Notes under the pieces: model-generated | Seen by the model: the letters and a program-made list of their open reading frames with translations, nothing else | Told to the model about the DNA's origin: nothing | The model's database searches: none | Program-made: the position numbers and the translations under genes | Shown: piece after piece, positions 26,595 to 36,277 of the stretch | How the letters are laid out: the number at the start of each line of letters is the position of its first letter | How positions within the stretch are numbered: position 1 is the first letter of the stretch | NCBI GenBank assembly: GCA_947631685.1 | Contig: CANRMI010000009.1 | Location: 1-64,000 of the forward strand | DNA length: 64,000 nucleotides | Origin: an uncultured Lachnospiraceae bacterium | GTDB taxonomy: Bacteria > Bacillota > Clostridia > Lachnospirales > Lachnospiraceae | Direction: 5' to 3'

Positions 26595-28805
26595 TCAATA
26601 TCCATTCCCAACGTCTATTCCGTAATCCGCAAAGTTCACCGGCAGCATATCCAGCACTACCTCCAGGCCGGCTTCCCCGTCATACACGGCGCTGCTCATC
26701 AGATACTCTATAAAATATATCCTGCCCTGGGCATTGTCCTGGATCATATAAAGATAGCCGCTGTAATCACTGTCCCATTCCGCGTCTATCGTGTAGACGA
26801 TCTCATATCCATCTTCCTCATCCCTTACCACGGCAGAGTTGCCGGGCGCGGCATCCAGCATTTCAAATATACTGCTCAGATCCATAACTTTCAGGGTGCC
26901 CGCGCTCATACCGTCCAAGGCGAATATCCTGATACGGTAGTCCTGGCTATCTTCCGTAGGACCGTAAAGGGTGGCAACCCCTTCTCCCTCTATCCGGTAA
27001 CCGCCGTCCATCAACGGTCCCGTCCACCGTATCTGGAGTTCTCCGGCCTCTTCCAGAGCCGGATCCAGATAGAGCAGATGTCCGGCCATCTGAGGATTGT
27101 CTTTTAATACCCAGGTTTCATGCCAGCCGGTACTCTCATATCCCGTAAACTGTACCCGGTATGGCTCCAGATACTCAGCCTGCCAGTTTTCCGATGCTTC
27201 CGGGAGGGTTTCCCCGGGAGGATTCTGCCCGCCGTCAGCTTCTTCCGGAGGCGCCGGATTGTCGTGGGGCTCCTGCGGCACAGACGGACTGGTATCCGGC
27301 TCTTCCTGTGCCTGCCCAAAATCCTGCTCCTTGATATCCTCCGGGCGGATACTTCCGCGGGAGGAAGCCGAACCGGCCGTCACTACGATAGCAATTATTA
27401 CGCCCACCACCGTCAGAAGCGCCGCTCCGATACCGCCTACCAACAGTAATTTCCTTCTGCCATGCCCTTTCTTTCCGGCACCGGACGCAGCCGCGGCTGT
27501 CTGCGGCTTCTGGTCCGCGCCGCATACGGGACAGAAAACCGCGTTCCGGTTGATGGCGTTGCCGCAGTTTCTGCAAAGTATTTTCACGCTGCTGTCCATA
27601 GCGTTTAAAGCTGCCGGGGACGCGGCATACTCTGTCCGGGGCGCGGGATGAATGGTCTCACGGGATACCGGTGCTTTCGCGTATGCCTGCGCAGGTGAGG
27701 AAGCGGCGGGAGCAGGGGGCTCCTCCCGCAGTACTTCGGTAGCTTCATATTCCGCTTCCTTCCTGCCGGCAGCCTGGTCCGCAGTCCCCGTATTGGGAAA
27801 CTGCTCCCCGCCCTCCTGATCTTCATAGATGACTATCATTTCATCCGCGGCCGTTTCCTCCTGCGTATGCAGAATGGCCTCCAATTCTTGGCGCATGGCG
27901 ACAGGACTGGAATAACGCTCCTGGGGCTGGTAAGCGCAGGCTTTCATGATGATCTCAACCAGCCGTCCCCCGCTTGCCTGCGAAGGCTTGGGGAGCTTGG
28001 TCCCGCTCATGCGCATCGCCAGCGCTTTATCCCTGTCATCCAGACTGACCGGCTTGGGATAGGGCGGCAGAAAGGGCATACGGTTGTTGTTCAACAGCCG
28101 GTAGAGCACGATCCCAAGGGAATATATATCCACCGCGGAAGTATAAGTGTTCCCTTTATAGATTTCCGGCGCCATGTAAGCGGAAGTGCCCTTCTTGGAA
28201 AGTTCCATGTCCTTGCGTTCCACTACTCTGGCAATACCGAAATCTCCCAGCTTAAACTCTCCGTTCTCCGAAGCAAAAACATTGTCCGCCTTGATGTCCC
28301 TGTGGATGATATTGTACTTCTGGCAGGCTTCCAGCGCCTTACAGATGTCGATTCCCAGCTTAACGACTTCCTGTTTGGCAATCTTCCCCTTATGCTGTCT
28401 GATATATCCGCCCAGGGAAGTGAGATATTCCATTTTTATCAGAATATCCCAGCCCATACCGTCTTCGTGCTCCACCACGGCATGGTCCTCATACCCCACG
28501 ATATTGCCGTTTCCCTTCAACTTATACATCAGCTGGATTTCCCGAATCGTATCTTCCACGATCCCGCGCAGGTTTTCCCGAATATCCCGCTCGCTCATGC
28601 CTTCCGCCTGCATCGCTTCGATCTCAGTCTTGTTTTTGGCGACCGTAATGATCTTCAGCGCAGACACATACTCATTTCCGAAATCGTTACGGACGATCTC
28701 AAAGACCTTCGCGAAGCTGCCCTCTCCAACAAAACGCCTGATATACCAGCTTCCGAAAAAGGGCTCGTACTTTTTATATTCTGCAATAATCTCATTATCG
28801 TTCAT
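26595..28805 (-). CDS. Membrane Ser/Thr protein kinase with zinc ribbon and unknown ectodomain (kinase C)
   Basis: This is a 736-residue paralogue, closest to kinase A in the kinase head (VGEGSFAKVFEIVRNDFG, HRDIKADNVF, KLGDFGIARV). One zinc ribbon (CRNCGNAINRNAVFCPVCG) precedes a membrane segment (about 452-478). The extracellular part has a Pro/Glu-rich linker and about 210 residues of unknown fold (EYLEPYRVQFTGYESTGWHE onward). GGGAGGGAG precedes the ATG. It follows the PP2C phosphatase by 51 bases in the same operon, so kinase and phosphatase are probably expressed together. Confidence 0.9.
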   Translation of the reverse strand: MNDNEIIAEYKKYEPFFGSWYIRRFVGEGSFAKVFEIVRNDFGNEYVSALKIITVAKNKTEIEAMQAEGMSERDIRENLRGIVEDTIREIQLMYKLKGNGNIVGYEDHAVVEHEDGMGWDILIKMEYLTSLGGYIRQHKGKIAKQEVVKLGIDICKALEACQKYNIIHRDIKADNVFASENGEFKLGDFGIARVVERKDMELSKKGTSAYMAPEIYKGNTYTSAVDIYSLGIVLYRLLNNNRMPFLPPYPKPVSLDDRDKALAMRMSGTKLPKPSQASGGRLVEIIMKACAYQPQERYSSPVAMRQELEAILHTQEETAADEMIVIYEDQEGGEQFPNTGTADQAAGRKEAEYEATEVLREEPPAPAASSPAQAYAKAPVSRETIHPAPRTEYAASPAALNAMDSSVKILCRNCGNAINRNAVFCPVCGADQKPQTAAAASGAGKKGHGRRKLLLVGGIGAALLTVVGVIIAIVVTAGSASSRGSIRPEDIKEQDFGQAQEEPDTSPSVPQEPHDNPAPPEEADGGQNPPGETLPEASENWQAEYLEPYRVQFTGYESTGWHETWVLKDNPQMAGHLLYLDPALEEAGELQIRWTGPLMDGGYRIEGEGVATLYGPTEDSQDYRIRIFALDGMSAGTLKVMDLSSIFEMLDAAPGNSAVVRDEEDGYEIVYTIDAEWDSDYSGYLYMIQDNAQGRIYFIEYLMSSAVYDGEAGLEVVLDMLPVNFADYGIDVGNGY

Positions 28806-28856
28806 GGGCTTTTCTCCCTCCTTACCCTTCGGGCAGCATACGCCGTTCTCCTCCGG

Positions 28857-29648
28857 CTACCCCCATATCCGTTCCCGCCAGGATTTCTTTTCTTCACAGC
28901 AGATGACCATCACGGTCGTATTGTCCTTGCCCCCATTGTCCAGCGCCTCTTTTATCAGAGCGTCCGCAATGGCCTGGCAGCCGCCTTTTTCCCCTTCTAT
29001 GATCTTCGCGATCGCTTCGTCCTCCACCATGGAAGTCAAACCGTCGCTGCTCAAAAGCAGAATATCCCCCTCATGCAGCTCGATGTCCACCACGATATGG
29101 GGATTTAACTCAGGACTGCGGATACCCAGGTATTTTGTCAGCCGGTTTTTCTGAATGGCGTCAAAATTAAAATCCGGTATCTGCATATCCAGGGCTCTCT
29201 GCAGCTCCGTATGATCTTTGCTGATCTTGCGCAGCCTGCCCTCCGAATACAGATAGATAGGGCTGTCTCCCAGATTACAGATCTCCGCGATTCCCTGACG
29301 GACTAACACCATTGCCGCTGTGCTTCCCATATTGCAGGGCTGGTTTCTCTGCGCATATTCATTGATCCTGCCGTTCATCTCATTCAATACGATATTCCAG
29401 TCCCCTTCCGGCACGCGCCCGTCAAACATCGCCATTGTCTTGGCCGCGATAAAAGAGGCCACTTCTCCGTTCTCTTCCCCGCCGATTCCGTCAAACACGC
29501 CTGCCATAACATGTTTCCTTTTTGTGAAAGAATGCGTATCCGCCGCCGCTTCCTGCGCCTTGAAATATCTGTCCACGCAGAAATTATCCTCATTGATGGG
29601 GCGTACCTTTCCTTTGTCCGTCCGTACATATCCGTTTACCGTTATCAT
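28857..29648 (-). CDS. PP2C-family Ser/Thr protein phosphatase
   Basis: This 263-residue soluble phosphatase shows the metal-binding and catalytic motifs RPINEDNF, GVFDGIGG, GSTAAMVLV, NLGDSPIYL, LLSSDGLT and GKDNTTVMV. It probably dephosphorylates the neighbouring kinases and their FHA-domain partners. It lies 37 bases after the YjiH-like gene and directly before the three kinase genes. The C-terminus is short and basic (KKSWRERIWG), with no membrane segment. Confidence 0.93.
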   Translation of the reverse strand: MITVNGYVRTDKGKVRPINEDNFCVDRYFKAQEAAADTHSFTKRKHVMAGVFDGIGGEENGEVASFIAAKTMAMFDGRVPEGDWNIVLNEMNGRINEYAQRNQPCNMGSTAAMVLVRQGIAEICNLGDSPIYLYSEGRLRKISKDHTELQRALDMQIPDFNFDAIQKNRLTKYLGIRSPELNPHIVVDIELHEGDILLLSSDGLTSMVEDEAIAKIIEGEKGGCQAIADALIKEALDNGGKDNTTVMVICCEEKKSWRERIWG

Positions 29649-29685
29649 TTTCTTTCTCTCTTTCCGCTGCCAAAGCAGCTTAACA

Positions 29686-31008
29686 TCATCCGGTCAAAAG
29701 CCCCGTGTACAAAAAGAAATACGCCAGAAAAGCCGTCAGCACCACTCCCACGGCAACCCTTTCCAGCCAGATCAACAGCAGCTCATATATTTTACAGGAA
29801 ATCCCGCTCTTCCAAAGGCTGGGAACAAAGCCGGCGAAAAAAATGATCGCCGAGTAGGGCACCACTCCGATCACCCATTTCACCACCATGGAAGACACCA
29901 GGTTTTCACTGACAACACCGGCCAGCACCGGCTCTAAAATGCTGATTCCAAGAGCTTTGGCGCCATAGAGGGCATCCGCTCCGTCTACCCCCAGCAGATT
30001 GAGCAGCAGCTTAAACGGAGTTCCTAAAAAAGTAAATACATGGGTATACTGCGCCAGCGCGATGCCCAGGGGAATGATAAAGACACTCGTTCCCGTAATC
30101 TCACACAGGATCGGAAAGATCTTTTTCAGGATACCGCCCACAGATTGGCGCAGGGACGGCGCTTTCTGTGCCTTTTCTACGCCGGCTTCCCAGGCTTTCC
30201 CAAATCTGCCCATACGCTCCCGCGGCTCCGTCACCGGTACAATGCCCTCTTTATAGGTATCTTTCTTGCTCCTTATGGGATAGATCCTGGCTGTCAGCAT
30301 GGTCGTCACAAAGGTCACAAAGAGTACGGAAAATACATAAATCCCCCAGTAACGCATCAGATCCAGATAATTTACCAGATTGATCATCAGCCCGATGGAA
30401 CAGGTGGAAAACCCGGTAGCCACAATGACCGCCTCCTTTTCCGTAAAGCGGCCCTCCTCATACATCTGTCTGGAGATCACATGCCCCATGGAATAATTGC
30501 CCAGAAAGGCGCTGACTCCTATCACGGCACTGGAGCCCGGCGTATGGAAAAGCCGTCTCATCATGGGCCTGCAGAGTACCCCCGCAAAATCCACCAGCCC
30601 GTATTCCGTCAGAAACGGAATAAAGAACGCGGTCAGAAAAATGGCGCAAAGGATATTGCCCGTAGCGTCCACAGCAGATCCTGCCATAGCCGTCAGCTCC
30701 TCCGGAAGCAGCCCCGTAAGCATTAAAATGCAGAGTGCAAGCCCCAAAACGGCCTGCACAAAGAAGAAAATATCTGTTCCCGTCTGTTTTTCGTTCTTTT
30801 TCTTTATATGCCTGATAACCGAAATCCCGCTTAGAAGCGGAATGATATACAGGTAATAATCTCTTAAAAAGCTTTTCAGCCAGCCGATGAGATGATCCAC
30901 CAAAATTCCGGAAGTGCCCCCTATAGGGATCCGTATGAAAAACACAAAAATACCGATCCCGCTGCACAAAAGAAAGCGGATCATCCCACGGCGTTTATCC
31001 TCATCCAT
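29686..31008 (-). CDS. YjiH-family membrane protein with nucleoside-recognition (Gate) domain
   Basis: This 440-residue protein has about 10-11 hydrophobic segments. The family gate motif region is visible around LGNYSMGHVISRQMYEEGRF and in the second half GISILEPVLAGVVSEN. The related SpmA/SpmB and YjiH proteins have no settled substrate. A ribosome site (GGAGAAT) precedes the ATG. It lies between the lipoprotein and the phosphatase genes. The context suggests a transport or membrane role linked to the kinase system, but this is a guess. Confidence 0.82.
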   Translation of the reverse strand: MDEDKRRGMIRFLLCSGIGIFVFFIRIPIGGTSGILVDHLIGWLKSFLRDYYLYIIPLLSGISVIRHIKKKNEKQTGTDIFFFVQAVLGLALCILMLTGLLPEELTAMAGSAVDATGNILCAIFLTAFFIPFLTEYGLVDFAGVLCRPMMRRLFHTPGSSAVIGVSAFLGNYSMGHVISRQMYEEGRFTEKEAVIVATGFSTCSIGLMINLVNYLDLMRYWGIYVFSVLFVTFVTTMLTARIYPIRSKKDTYKEGIVPVTEPRERMGRFGKAWEAGVEKAQKAPSLRQSVGGILKKIFPILCEITGTSVFIIPLGIALAQYTHVFTFLGTPFKLLLNLLGVDGADALYGAKALGISILEPVLAGVVSENLVSSMVVKWVIGVVPYSAIIFFAGFVPSLWKSGISCKIYELLLIWLERVAVGVVLTAFLAYFFLYTGLLTG

Positions 31009-31023
31009 ATTCTCCGTCCCGTT

Positions 31024-31851
31024 TTACTGTGGAATTACTACTTCCACCGCTGTTCCGGGATCTACGATCTCCATCTGCAGATCGATATGCAGATCGAAAG
31101 TTTCCTCCGATCCGGAACCCGTATAGGACGCGGGCACCGTTACCGTAGTGTATCCTCTGTACTCGATCATGTACAAATATCCGTCGCTGTTTGCCGTCGC
31201 GATGCATTCAAAATCTTTCAGCCCGTCAAAGGAAAGCGTATCGCCGGAGGTCTGTGTCTGCTCTTTGACCATTTTGTTTAACAGAGTCGTCAGAAATTCT
31301 TCCGGGAAGGTCATGGTATATACCGTATCGGAGCCGCTCGTGCTGCTGGAAATCTCCTTCACATAGTTCTGGGGAATCGGATCCAATACCCCCATTTCCT
31401 TGATTTTTCCTGCTTCCAGCATACCGGAGAACTCCTCTAAAAACCTGGTGGAATTAAATCCTGTGCTGTTTTCCTTTTCATCACTGCCGTCGGGATTTCC
31501 TCTCTCCACGCCCTGATCGGTATTGTTGATGGAAGCTGTCTGCTCCTCGCCGTCCACAAAAGTATGTATCTCGCCGTTCTGTACATACTGTACGATCTCT
31601 CTGCCGTTGATCTCCATTTCATAATAGACCTCGTTCTGGGCGTTCATTTTCATGTTGCCGGTAGAGTGCATCGTGTCCGAATCGTCTTTCACCGTGAGAT
31701 CAAACTCCACATTCAGCGAACCTGTCTGGGACATTTTTTTGTACGCGTCACTGTATGCGGAATAGGCCTGATTGCTTCCGCAGCCGGTAAGGGCAAGGAG
31801 ACTTGCTCCCGCAAGAATGATTGCGCACGCTTTTCTGAACTTTTTCATCAT
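31024..31851 (-). CDS. Lipoprotein, LolA/LppX-like fold suspected
   Basis: This 275-residue protein has a lipoprotein signal (KACAIILAGASLLALTGC, lipid-modified Cys at about 24), so it is anchored outside the membrane. The mature part begins with SAYSDAYKKMSQTGSLNVEF and alternates beta strands (MHSTGNMKMNAQNEVYYEM), as in DUF6612/LolA-like lipid-binding lipoproteins. The fold call is a visual impression only. It sits between the FHA-ABC exporter (53 bases upstream) and the YjiH-like gene (15 bases downstream), so it may bind the exported substrate. Confidence 0.8.
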   Translation of the reverse strand: MMKKFRKACAIILAGASLLALTGCGSNQAYSAYSDAYKKMSQTGSLNVEFDLTVKDDSDTMHSTGNMKMNAQNEVYYEMEINGREIVQYVQNGEIHTFVDGEEQTASINNTDQGVERGNPDGSDEKENSTGFNSTRFLEEFSGMLEAGKIKEMGVLDPIPQNYVKEISSSTSGSDTVYTMTFPEEFLTTLLNKMVKEQTQTSGDTLSFDGLKDFECIATANSDGYLYMIEYRGYTTVTVPASYTGSGSEETFDLHIDLQMEIVDPGTAVEVVIPQ

Positions 31852-31904
31852 ATTGGTTTCCTTTCTTGTTAAAATGTATAAATGCTTAAAGCTTTTTAAG
31901 ATAC

Positions 31905-34223
31905 TTACTTTCTTCCCTTGACCTTTAAAACGCCTACAGTCAAGGCCAGCGCCGCCGCGCTTAACAGCAGAAGGGCGATCCAGCCGTCCGCAACGGGATT
32001 GAGGATACCGCTTCCCGTAAAGGAATAGATACTGCTGACAATAACGGTTTCTCCCTCCTCCACCCCCAGAGCGGTCAGCTTAAACGAACCGGGAAGGTTG
32101 TTTATATCCGCCGTGGTACAGTATGCCACGCAGGCATACCGGCAGGATATGATATAGGAAATGGTATTGATAATGCCTTTCAGCTCCACGATGATACCCG
32201 AAAACAGGATCTGTGGTATCAACAGTATGGGAGCAAAGGAAATGGCCTGATCCGAATTGTTTACCAGCGCGGAAACCGCGAGTCCTATACAGGTAGCGCT
32301 CAGCATAGCCAGATAGGTGGTCAGCCAGATCTCTAGGAAAGGCGCTCCCGGAAACTGCTTGCCCGCTTCAGGCATTCCCAGCAAAAGAGCCACCACTCCC
32401 GTGAGCATAAGCGTCTGGACCAGATCAAAGAGCCCGTTTACCGCCAGCTTGGAGCCCACATAGGGAATCAGTTTTAAATCTGCCATTCTCTCCCTTTTGT
32501 AAATCTGGCTCTCTTTACAGATCTCCTGTATGGAATTGAACAAGCCTATCCAGAACGCGCAGCAGGCCAGTGTCAGCGCCAGCTTCTGAGTATCGCCGGA
32601 AGCCCTGAAAGGATAGGCTTCCCTGAAAGCTGCATACAGCAGCAGTCCCAGTCCGGGCGCCATGAGCAGTTGGATCAGCAGGCGTCTGGTGTCGTGGAAC
32701 TGCATTTCCAAATACCTTCTGATCAGGATGCTGCCCTGCCGCAGGGAGGAAGCGCCTTTTCTGCGGCTTTCCCCGCTCTTTCCCATGGGCGGCGGCAGTG
32801 TCATCTCACCGTAAGCGCTGCCTGCCGCATACCTTTTATAGGCCGCCTGCCAGCTTTCCGCGTCATTGTTGATGTATTCGTAAATATCCACCAGATTTTC
32901 CACGTTGAAAAAGCGCAGCGCTTCTTCGGGACTTCCGCAGTAGCACAGACGCCCGCCTGTCCCCATGACGATGATCTTATCGCAGAGGTTTAAGTTCAGC
33001 GGCGTATGGGTAACCAGCACCACCGTTTTCCCGTTTCTGGTCATTTCCCTGAGCGTCAGCATCAGATTGCGCTCCGTTCCGGGATCCAGTCCGGAGGTGG
33101 GCTCATCCAGAAAGAAAAGCTTGGGATCGGAAAGGAGTTCCACCGCTATACTGGCCCTCTTTTTCTGTCCGCCGGAAAGACTCTTGATCATCACGTCTTT
33201 TCTGTCGCTCAATTTTACCAGCGCCAGCGCCCTGTCGATACCGGCCTGGATCTCCTCAGCGGTGGAATCCTGGGGTGCCCGCAGCTTCGCGGTATAGTAG
33301 AGCATTTTCTCCAGCGTCAGATTGTCGTAAACAATATCCTGCTGCGGCACATACCCTATCAGACTCTTTAAACTGCCGTAGTTTAAAGCAAGATCCTCGC
33401 CTCCGATCACCACATTTCCTTCCGTTATGCGGCTGACGCCGCACAGGCAGTTGAGCAGAGTGGATTTTCCGGCTCCGGAACCGCCGATGATCGCTGCAAA
33501 CTCTCCCGCGTTTACGGAGAAGCTGACGTCGTTGTTGATACGCTTTTTCTTCTTTCCCTTTCCCACGTCCTTGGACAGATGGGACACTTCAAAGCTCAGC
33601 CCTTCGGCAATCTGGATATAATGAAGTATGCCTCCTCTGTAGACGAACTGCGTATCGCCTATCATGAATCTGTCCATGTCAGCCAGCCTGCACTGTGCCG
33701 GCATATCCACACCGTTATACTGCACCGGCGCGTTGGCGCTGGCCCTTTCTAAGTAAAAACCGTCCGGCCGCATCACGACGCGGCAGTGAACCTTAAAGAC
33801 GGACTGGTGAGTCAGGCCGATGTCACAGCCAATGTCCCTGCCGATGGTCACGATGTTCCTGCCTGTCAGGGGATATTTATGGTATACGTTCTGGGGGCTC
33901 TTATCCGAGAAAAGAAACGCCACTTTATTTCCCGTGGTCTCATATCCGATCAGGAGCTTATCCCCGCCGATCAGGCGTTTGCTTGGAATCTTGCTGCCAT
34001 TCCAGAAAATACCGTTGGTACTGTTGTCGTCATAGACCACCCAGTTTTCCCCGTTGAACTGAAAACGGCCATGTCTCTTGGAAACCAGGGTGCTGGTCAG
34101 CACAATATCATTTTCCGAACTTCGTCCAAACGTGACTTCATTTTTCTGATAGGCGGCCAGGTTGACTACCATATCTTTGTCAGCGCCGTCCAGAATGGTT
34201 ATATAAAAGGCTCTCTGCTGCAT
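31905..34223 (-). CDS. FHA-FHA-ABC transporter (Rv1747-like layout)
   Basis: This 772-residue half transporter has two N-terminal FHA domains. The first (about 28-100) has the phosphothreonine-binding GRSSENDI and SKRHG; the second (about 118-195) has GRDIGCDI and a weaker VFKVHC. An ABC domain (about 210-450) follows with Walker A IGGSGAGKST, signature SLSGGQKKR and Walker B FFLDEPTSGLD. The C-terminal ABC2/ABCG-type membrane domain has about six segments. The layout matches mycobacterial Rv1747, which is controlled by kinase PknF through its FHA domains. I chose the ATG at 34223, eight bases after GGGAG, over a GTG two codons upstream. It starts two bases past the methyltransferase stop. 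Confidence 0.92.
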   Translation of the reverse strand: MQQRAFYITILDGADKDMVVNLAAYQKNEVTFGRSSENDIVLTSTLVSKRHGRFQFNGENWVVYDDNSTNGIFWNGSKIPSKRLIGGDKLLIGYETTGNKVAFLFSDKSPQNVYHKYPLTGRNIVTIGRDIGCDIGLTHQSVFKVHCRVVMRPDGFYLERASANAPVQYNGVDMPAQCRLADMDRFMIGDTQFVYRGGILHYIQIAEGLSFEVSHLSKDVGKGKKKKRINNDVSFSVNAGEFAAIIGGSGAGKSTLLNCLCGVSRITEGNVVIGGEDLALNYGSLKSLIGYVPQQDIVYDNLTLEKMLYYTAKLRAPQDSTAEEIQAGIDRALALVKLSDRKDVMIKSLSGGQKKRASIAVELLSDPKLFFLDEPTSGLDPGTERNLMLTLREMTRNGKTVVLVTHTPLNLNLCDKIIVMGTGGRLCYCGSPEEALRFFNVENLVDIYEYINNDAESWQAAYKRYAAGSAYGEMTLPPPMGKSGESRRKGASSLRQGSILIRRYLEMQFHDTRRLLIQLLMAPGLGLLLYAAFREAYPFRASGDTQKLALTLACCAFWIGLFNSIQEICKESQIYKRERMADLKLIPYVGSKLAVNGLFDLVQTLMLTGVVALLLGMPEAGKQFPGAPFLEIWLTTYLAMLSATCIGLAVSALVNNSDQAISFAPILLIPQILFSGIIVELKGIINTISYIISCRYACVAYCTTADINNLPGSFKLTALGVEEGETVIVSSIYSFTGSGILNPVADGWIALLLLSAAALALTVGVLKVKGRK

Positions 34224-34225
34224 AA

Positions 34226-36277
34226 TCACTGCTCCCTGTGGAATATCAACATATATCTCTGGGGTACAAACTGCCTGCTTTCCGTCAGTTGAAACCCGTA
34301 GTATCTTAACTGGGCGATGATCAGCTCCTTCGCGATCCCGGGGCCGAAATAAGGCGGCGCCTTTCTGGCGGTAATATCGTTATCCACAATCACCAGCCTG
34401 CCGCCCGGCCGCAGGGCCTTTTTTAAGCTTTCAATAAATTCATCCTTCACAAACTCCAGGCTGGCGATATAAACCGCGTGATACATGGAGCACATAAAAA
34501 TAGTGTCCACACTGTTTTCCGGCAGGCAGGCATCGTTTAATCTTCCTACCACCGTGGTAATGCGCAAGTTGTTTCTTTCATTCAGTTTTCTCAGATAAGC
34601 CAGAGCATCCTCATTGGTTTCCGTGGCATATACCCTGCCCTCTTCTCCTACCAGGCGGCTGAAACGGTAAGAGAAATAGCCGCTTCCGCAGCCAATATCC
34701 GCCACAGCCTCTCCCTTTTGCAGATTCAGGTAATCCAACATTTCCTCCGTTTTTTCCCAAAGGCAGCGGTTGGGATTGTTAAAGGTCAGGTATTCGCTCC
34801 ATTCGTTGAGGATTCCCCGTTCCACGTCCCCGTTTACGCAATCGTGGACCAGGCTGTCATCCTCATCGGGCAGCGGCGTGGCAAAATCATACTTGTTGCG
34901 CAGATATTTCTTCAAAATATCAAAGTCGTTGTCCGCGAAAAAATGATAGTAATCGGAATACAGGGGATCCTCTAAGGTTTCCGGAGGCTTTTCTCCCGTC
35001 AATATCTGGCAGAACCACAACAGCGCCGTATAGTCGTCGCCCACTCTTTCCTTAGACATGGCCGCTTTGTAGGCTTCTCCTGCCCTGGCGATCATGGCGT
35101 TGTCCTGCCTGCTTAAGGCATCATGCAGCGCAAGGGCCATGCGTTTGCCATTCAGGGTATACCCGGAAGTGGAGGTGCCAATGATCCGATAGCGTACCAG
35201 GGAAGCCGAAGAAGTCACCTTGATGCGGGACTGTGTCTCATCCGTAAATTCCGCGTGTCTCGTCAGATCTCCCTGGGGAATCTCTTCCTGCTTTTTGAAT
35301 ATCAGTACGTAACGCTGCACCGTAAAACGGAACTGTTCCACCAGCTTAAAGCCGTAATAGTACAGCTGGCTGATCAAAAGCTCTCTGGAAACGTGGGGGC
35401 CATGATACGGCAGTTCATCGTCCTCCACCATGTCATTATCCACCAGGATAAAGGTACCGTCCGGTTTCAGCGCCCGTCTGATGCTTCCTACAAACAGATC
35501 CCTTTCCTCGTCGGTAAAGGCCGCGTACACATTGTGGTAGAGAGAGCACATATACACGGCGTCCACCCTGACGTCCGGATGCAGACCGATGCCTTCAAAG
35601 CTGCTGGTCACTACCTCCACATTCTCCACATGGTACTTTTCCACGTAGTTTCGCAAGAACTCCAGATGCCTGGGGTTGGTCTCAATGGCGTACACCCTGC
35701 CCTCTTTTCCTACAATATCAGCAAATTTAAACGTAAAATACCCCGGACCGGATCCCACATCCGCCACAGTCATTCCGGGACGCAGGGGAAGCTTCGGTAT
35801 ATTCTCCTCCGTTTTCTCCCAGCGGATACGATCAGGATTGTTAAACAGGATAAAATCCTCCAGGAAACGCAGATAATCTTTGGATTTGGTATCTTTCCTG
35901 TCAATCTCCACAAAATGATACTTCCTGTTCAAGTACCACTTCAGATTAAAAAAGTCATCTTTGGCAAGAAGCTCATAGAAGCTCTCCACCATTGGCAGCG
36001 TCAGAAACTCTTTCTGTATCTCGGGCGGCGCCGTCCAATATCTGCACAGCCACTCCAAGGCCGTATATTCCCCGCCGAAATTCTCATTGGGAATCAGTTC
36101 CTCATAAATGTGGATCGCTTCCATCAACAGATCCCTGTTTCCATTTTCCAGATACTCCAGAATCTTGTGGCCCGCGCTCTTTCCGCCCTCCGTGATGTCA
36201 AAGGAATCCAGACTTCCCAAATGGATCATGGAGTGTCTGGAAGCAATATCCAGTTGAATGTCCTTCTCATTCCGCAT
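34226..36277 (-). CDS. Twin-domain SAM-dependent methyltransferase
   Basis: This 683-residue protein has two copies of one module: a helical N-part (FFNLKWYLNRKYHF and DFDILKKYLRNKYDF) followed by a class I methyltransferase domain. The SAM motifs are VADVGSGPGYFTFKFAD in the first half and VADIGCGSGYFSYRFSR in the second, each with a conserved IFKKQEE or MLIFHREQ-like end. The first methyltransferase region spans about 165-310, the second about 510-660. The start is uncertain: I prefer the ATG at 36277, 12 bases after GGAGG, over the ATG at 36289 that directly abuts it. It overlaps the end of the radical SAM gene. The substrate is unknown. Confidence 0.85.
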   Translation of the reverse strand: MRNEKDIQLDIASRHSMIHLGSLDSFDITEGGKSAGHKILEYLENGNRDLLMEAIHIYEELIPNENFGGEYTALEWLCRYWTAPPEIQKEFLTLPMVESFYELLAKDDFFNLKWYLNRKYHFVEIDRKDTKSKDYLRFLEDFILFNNPDRIRWEKTEENIPKLPLRPGMTVADVGSGPGYFTFKFADIVGKEGRVYAIETNPRHLEFLRNYVEKYHVENVEVVTSSFEGIGLHPDVRVDAVYMCSLYHNVYAAFTDEERDLFVGSIRRALKPDGTFILVDNDMVEDDELPYHGPHVSRELLISQLYYYGFKLVEQFRFTVQRYVLIFKKQEEIPQGDLTRHAEFTDETQSRIKVTSSASLVRYRIIGTSTSGYTLNGKRMALALHDALSRQDNAMIARAGEAYKAAMSKERVGDDYTALLWFCQILTGEKPPETLEDPLYSDYYHFFADNDFDILKKYLRNKYDFATPLPDEDDSLVHDCVNGDVERGILNEWSEYLTFNNPNRCLWEKTEEMLDYLNLQKGEAVADIGCGSGYFSYRFSRLVGEEGRVYATETNEDALAYLRKLNERNNLRITTVVGRLNDACLPENSVDTIFMCSMYHAVYIASLEFVKDEFIESLKKALRPGGRLVIVDNDITARKAPPYFGPGIAKELIIAQLRYYGFQLTESRQFVPQRYMLIFHREQ

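Noticed and set aside
22325..28805. Assembly duplication of one kinase gene
   Set aside because: The three kinase genes differ throughout at the DNA level and have different ectodomains, so they are true paralogues.
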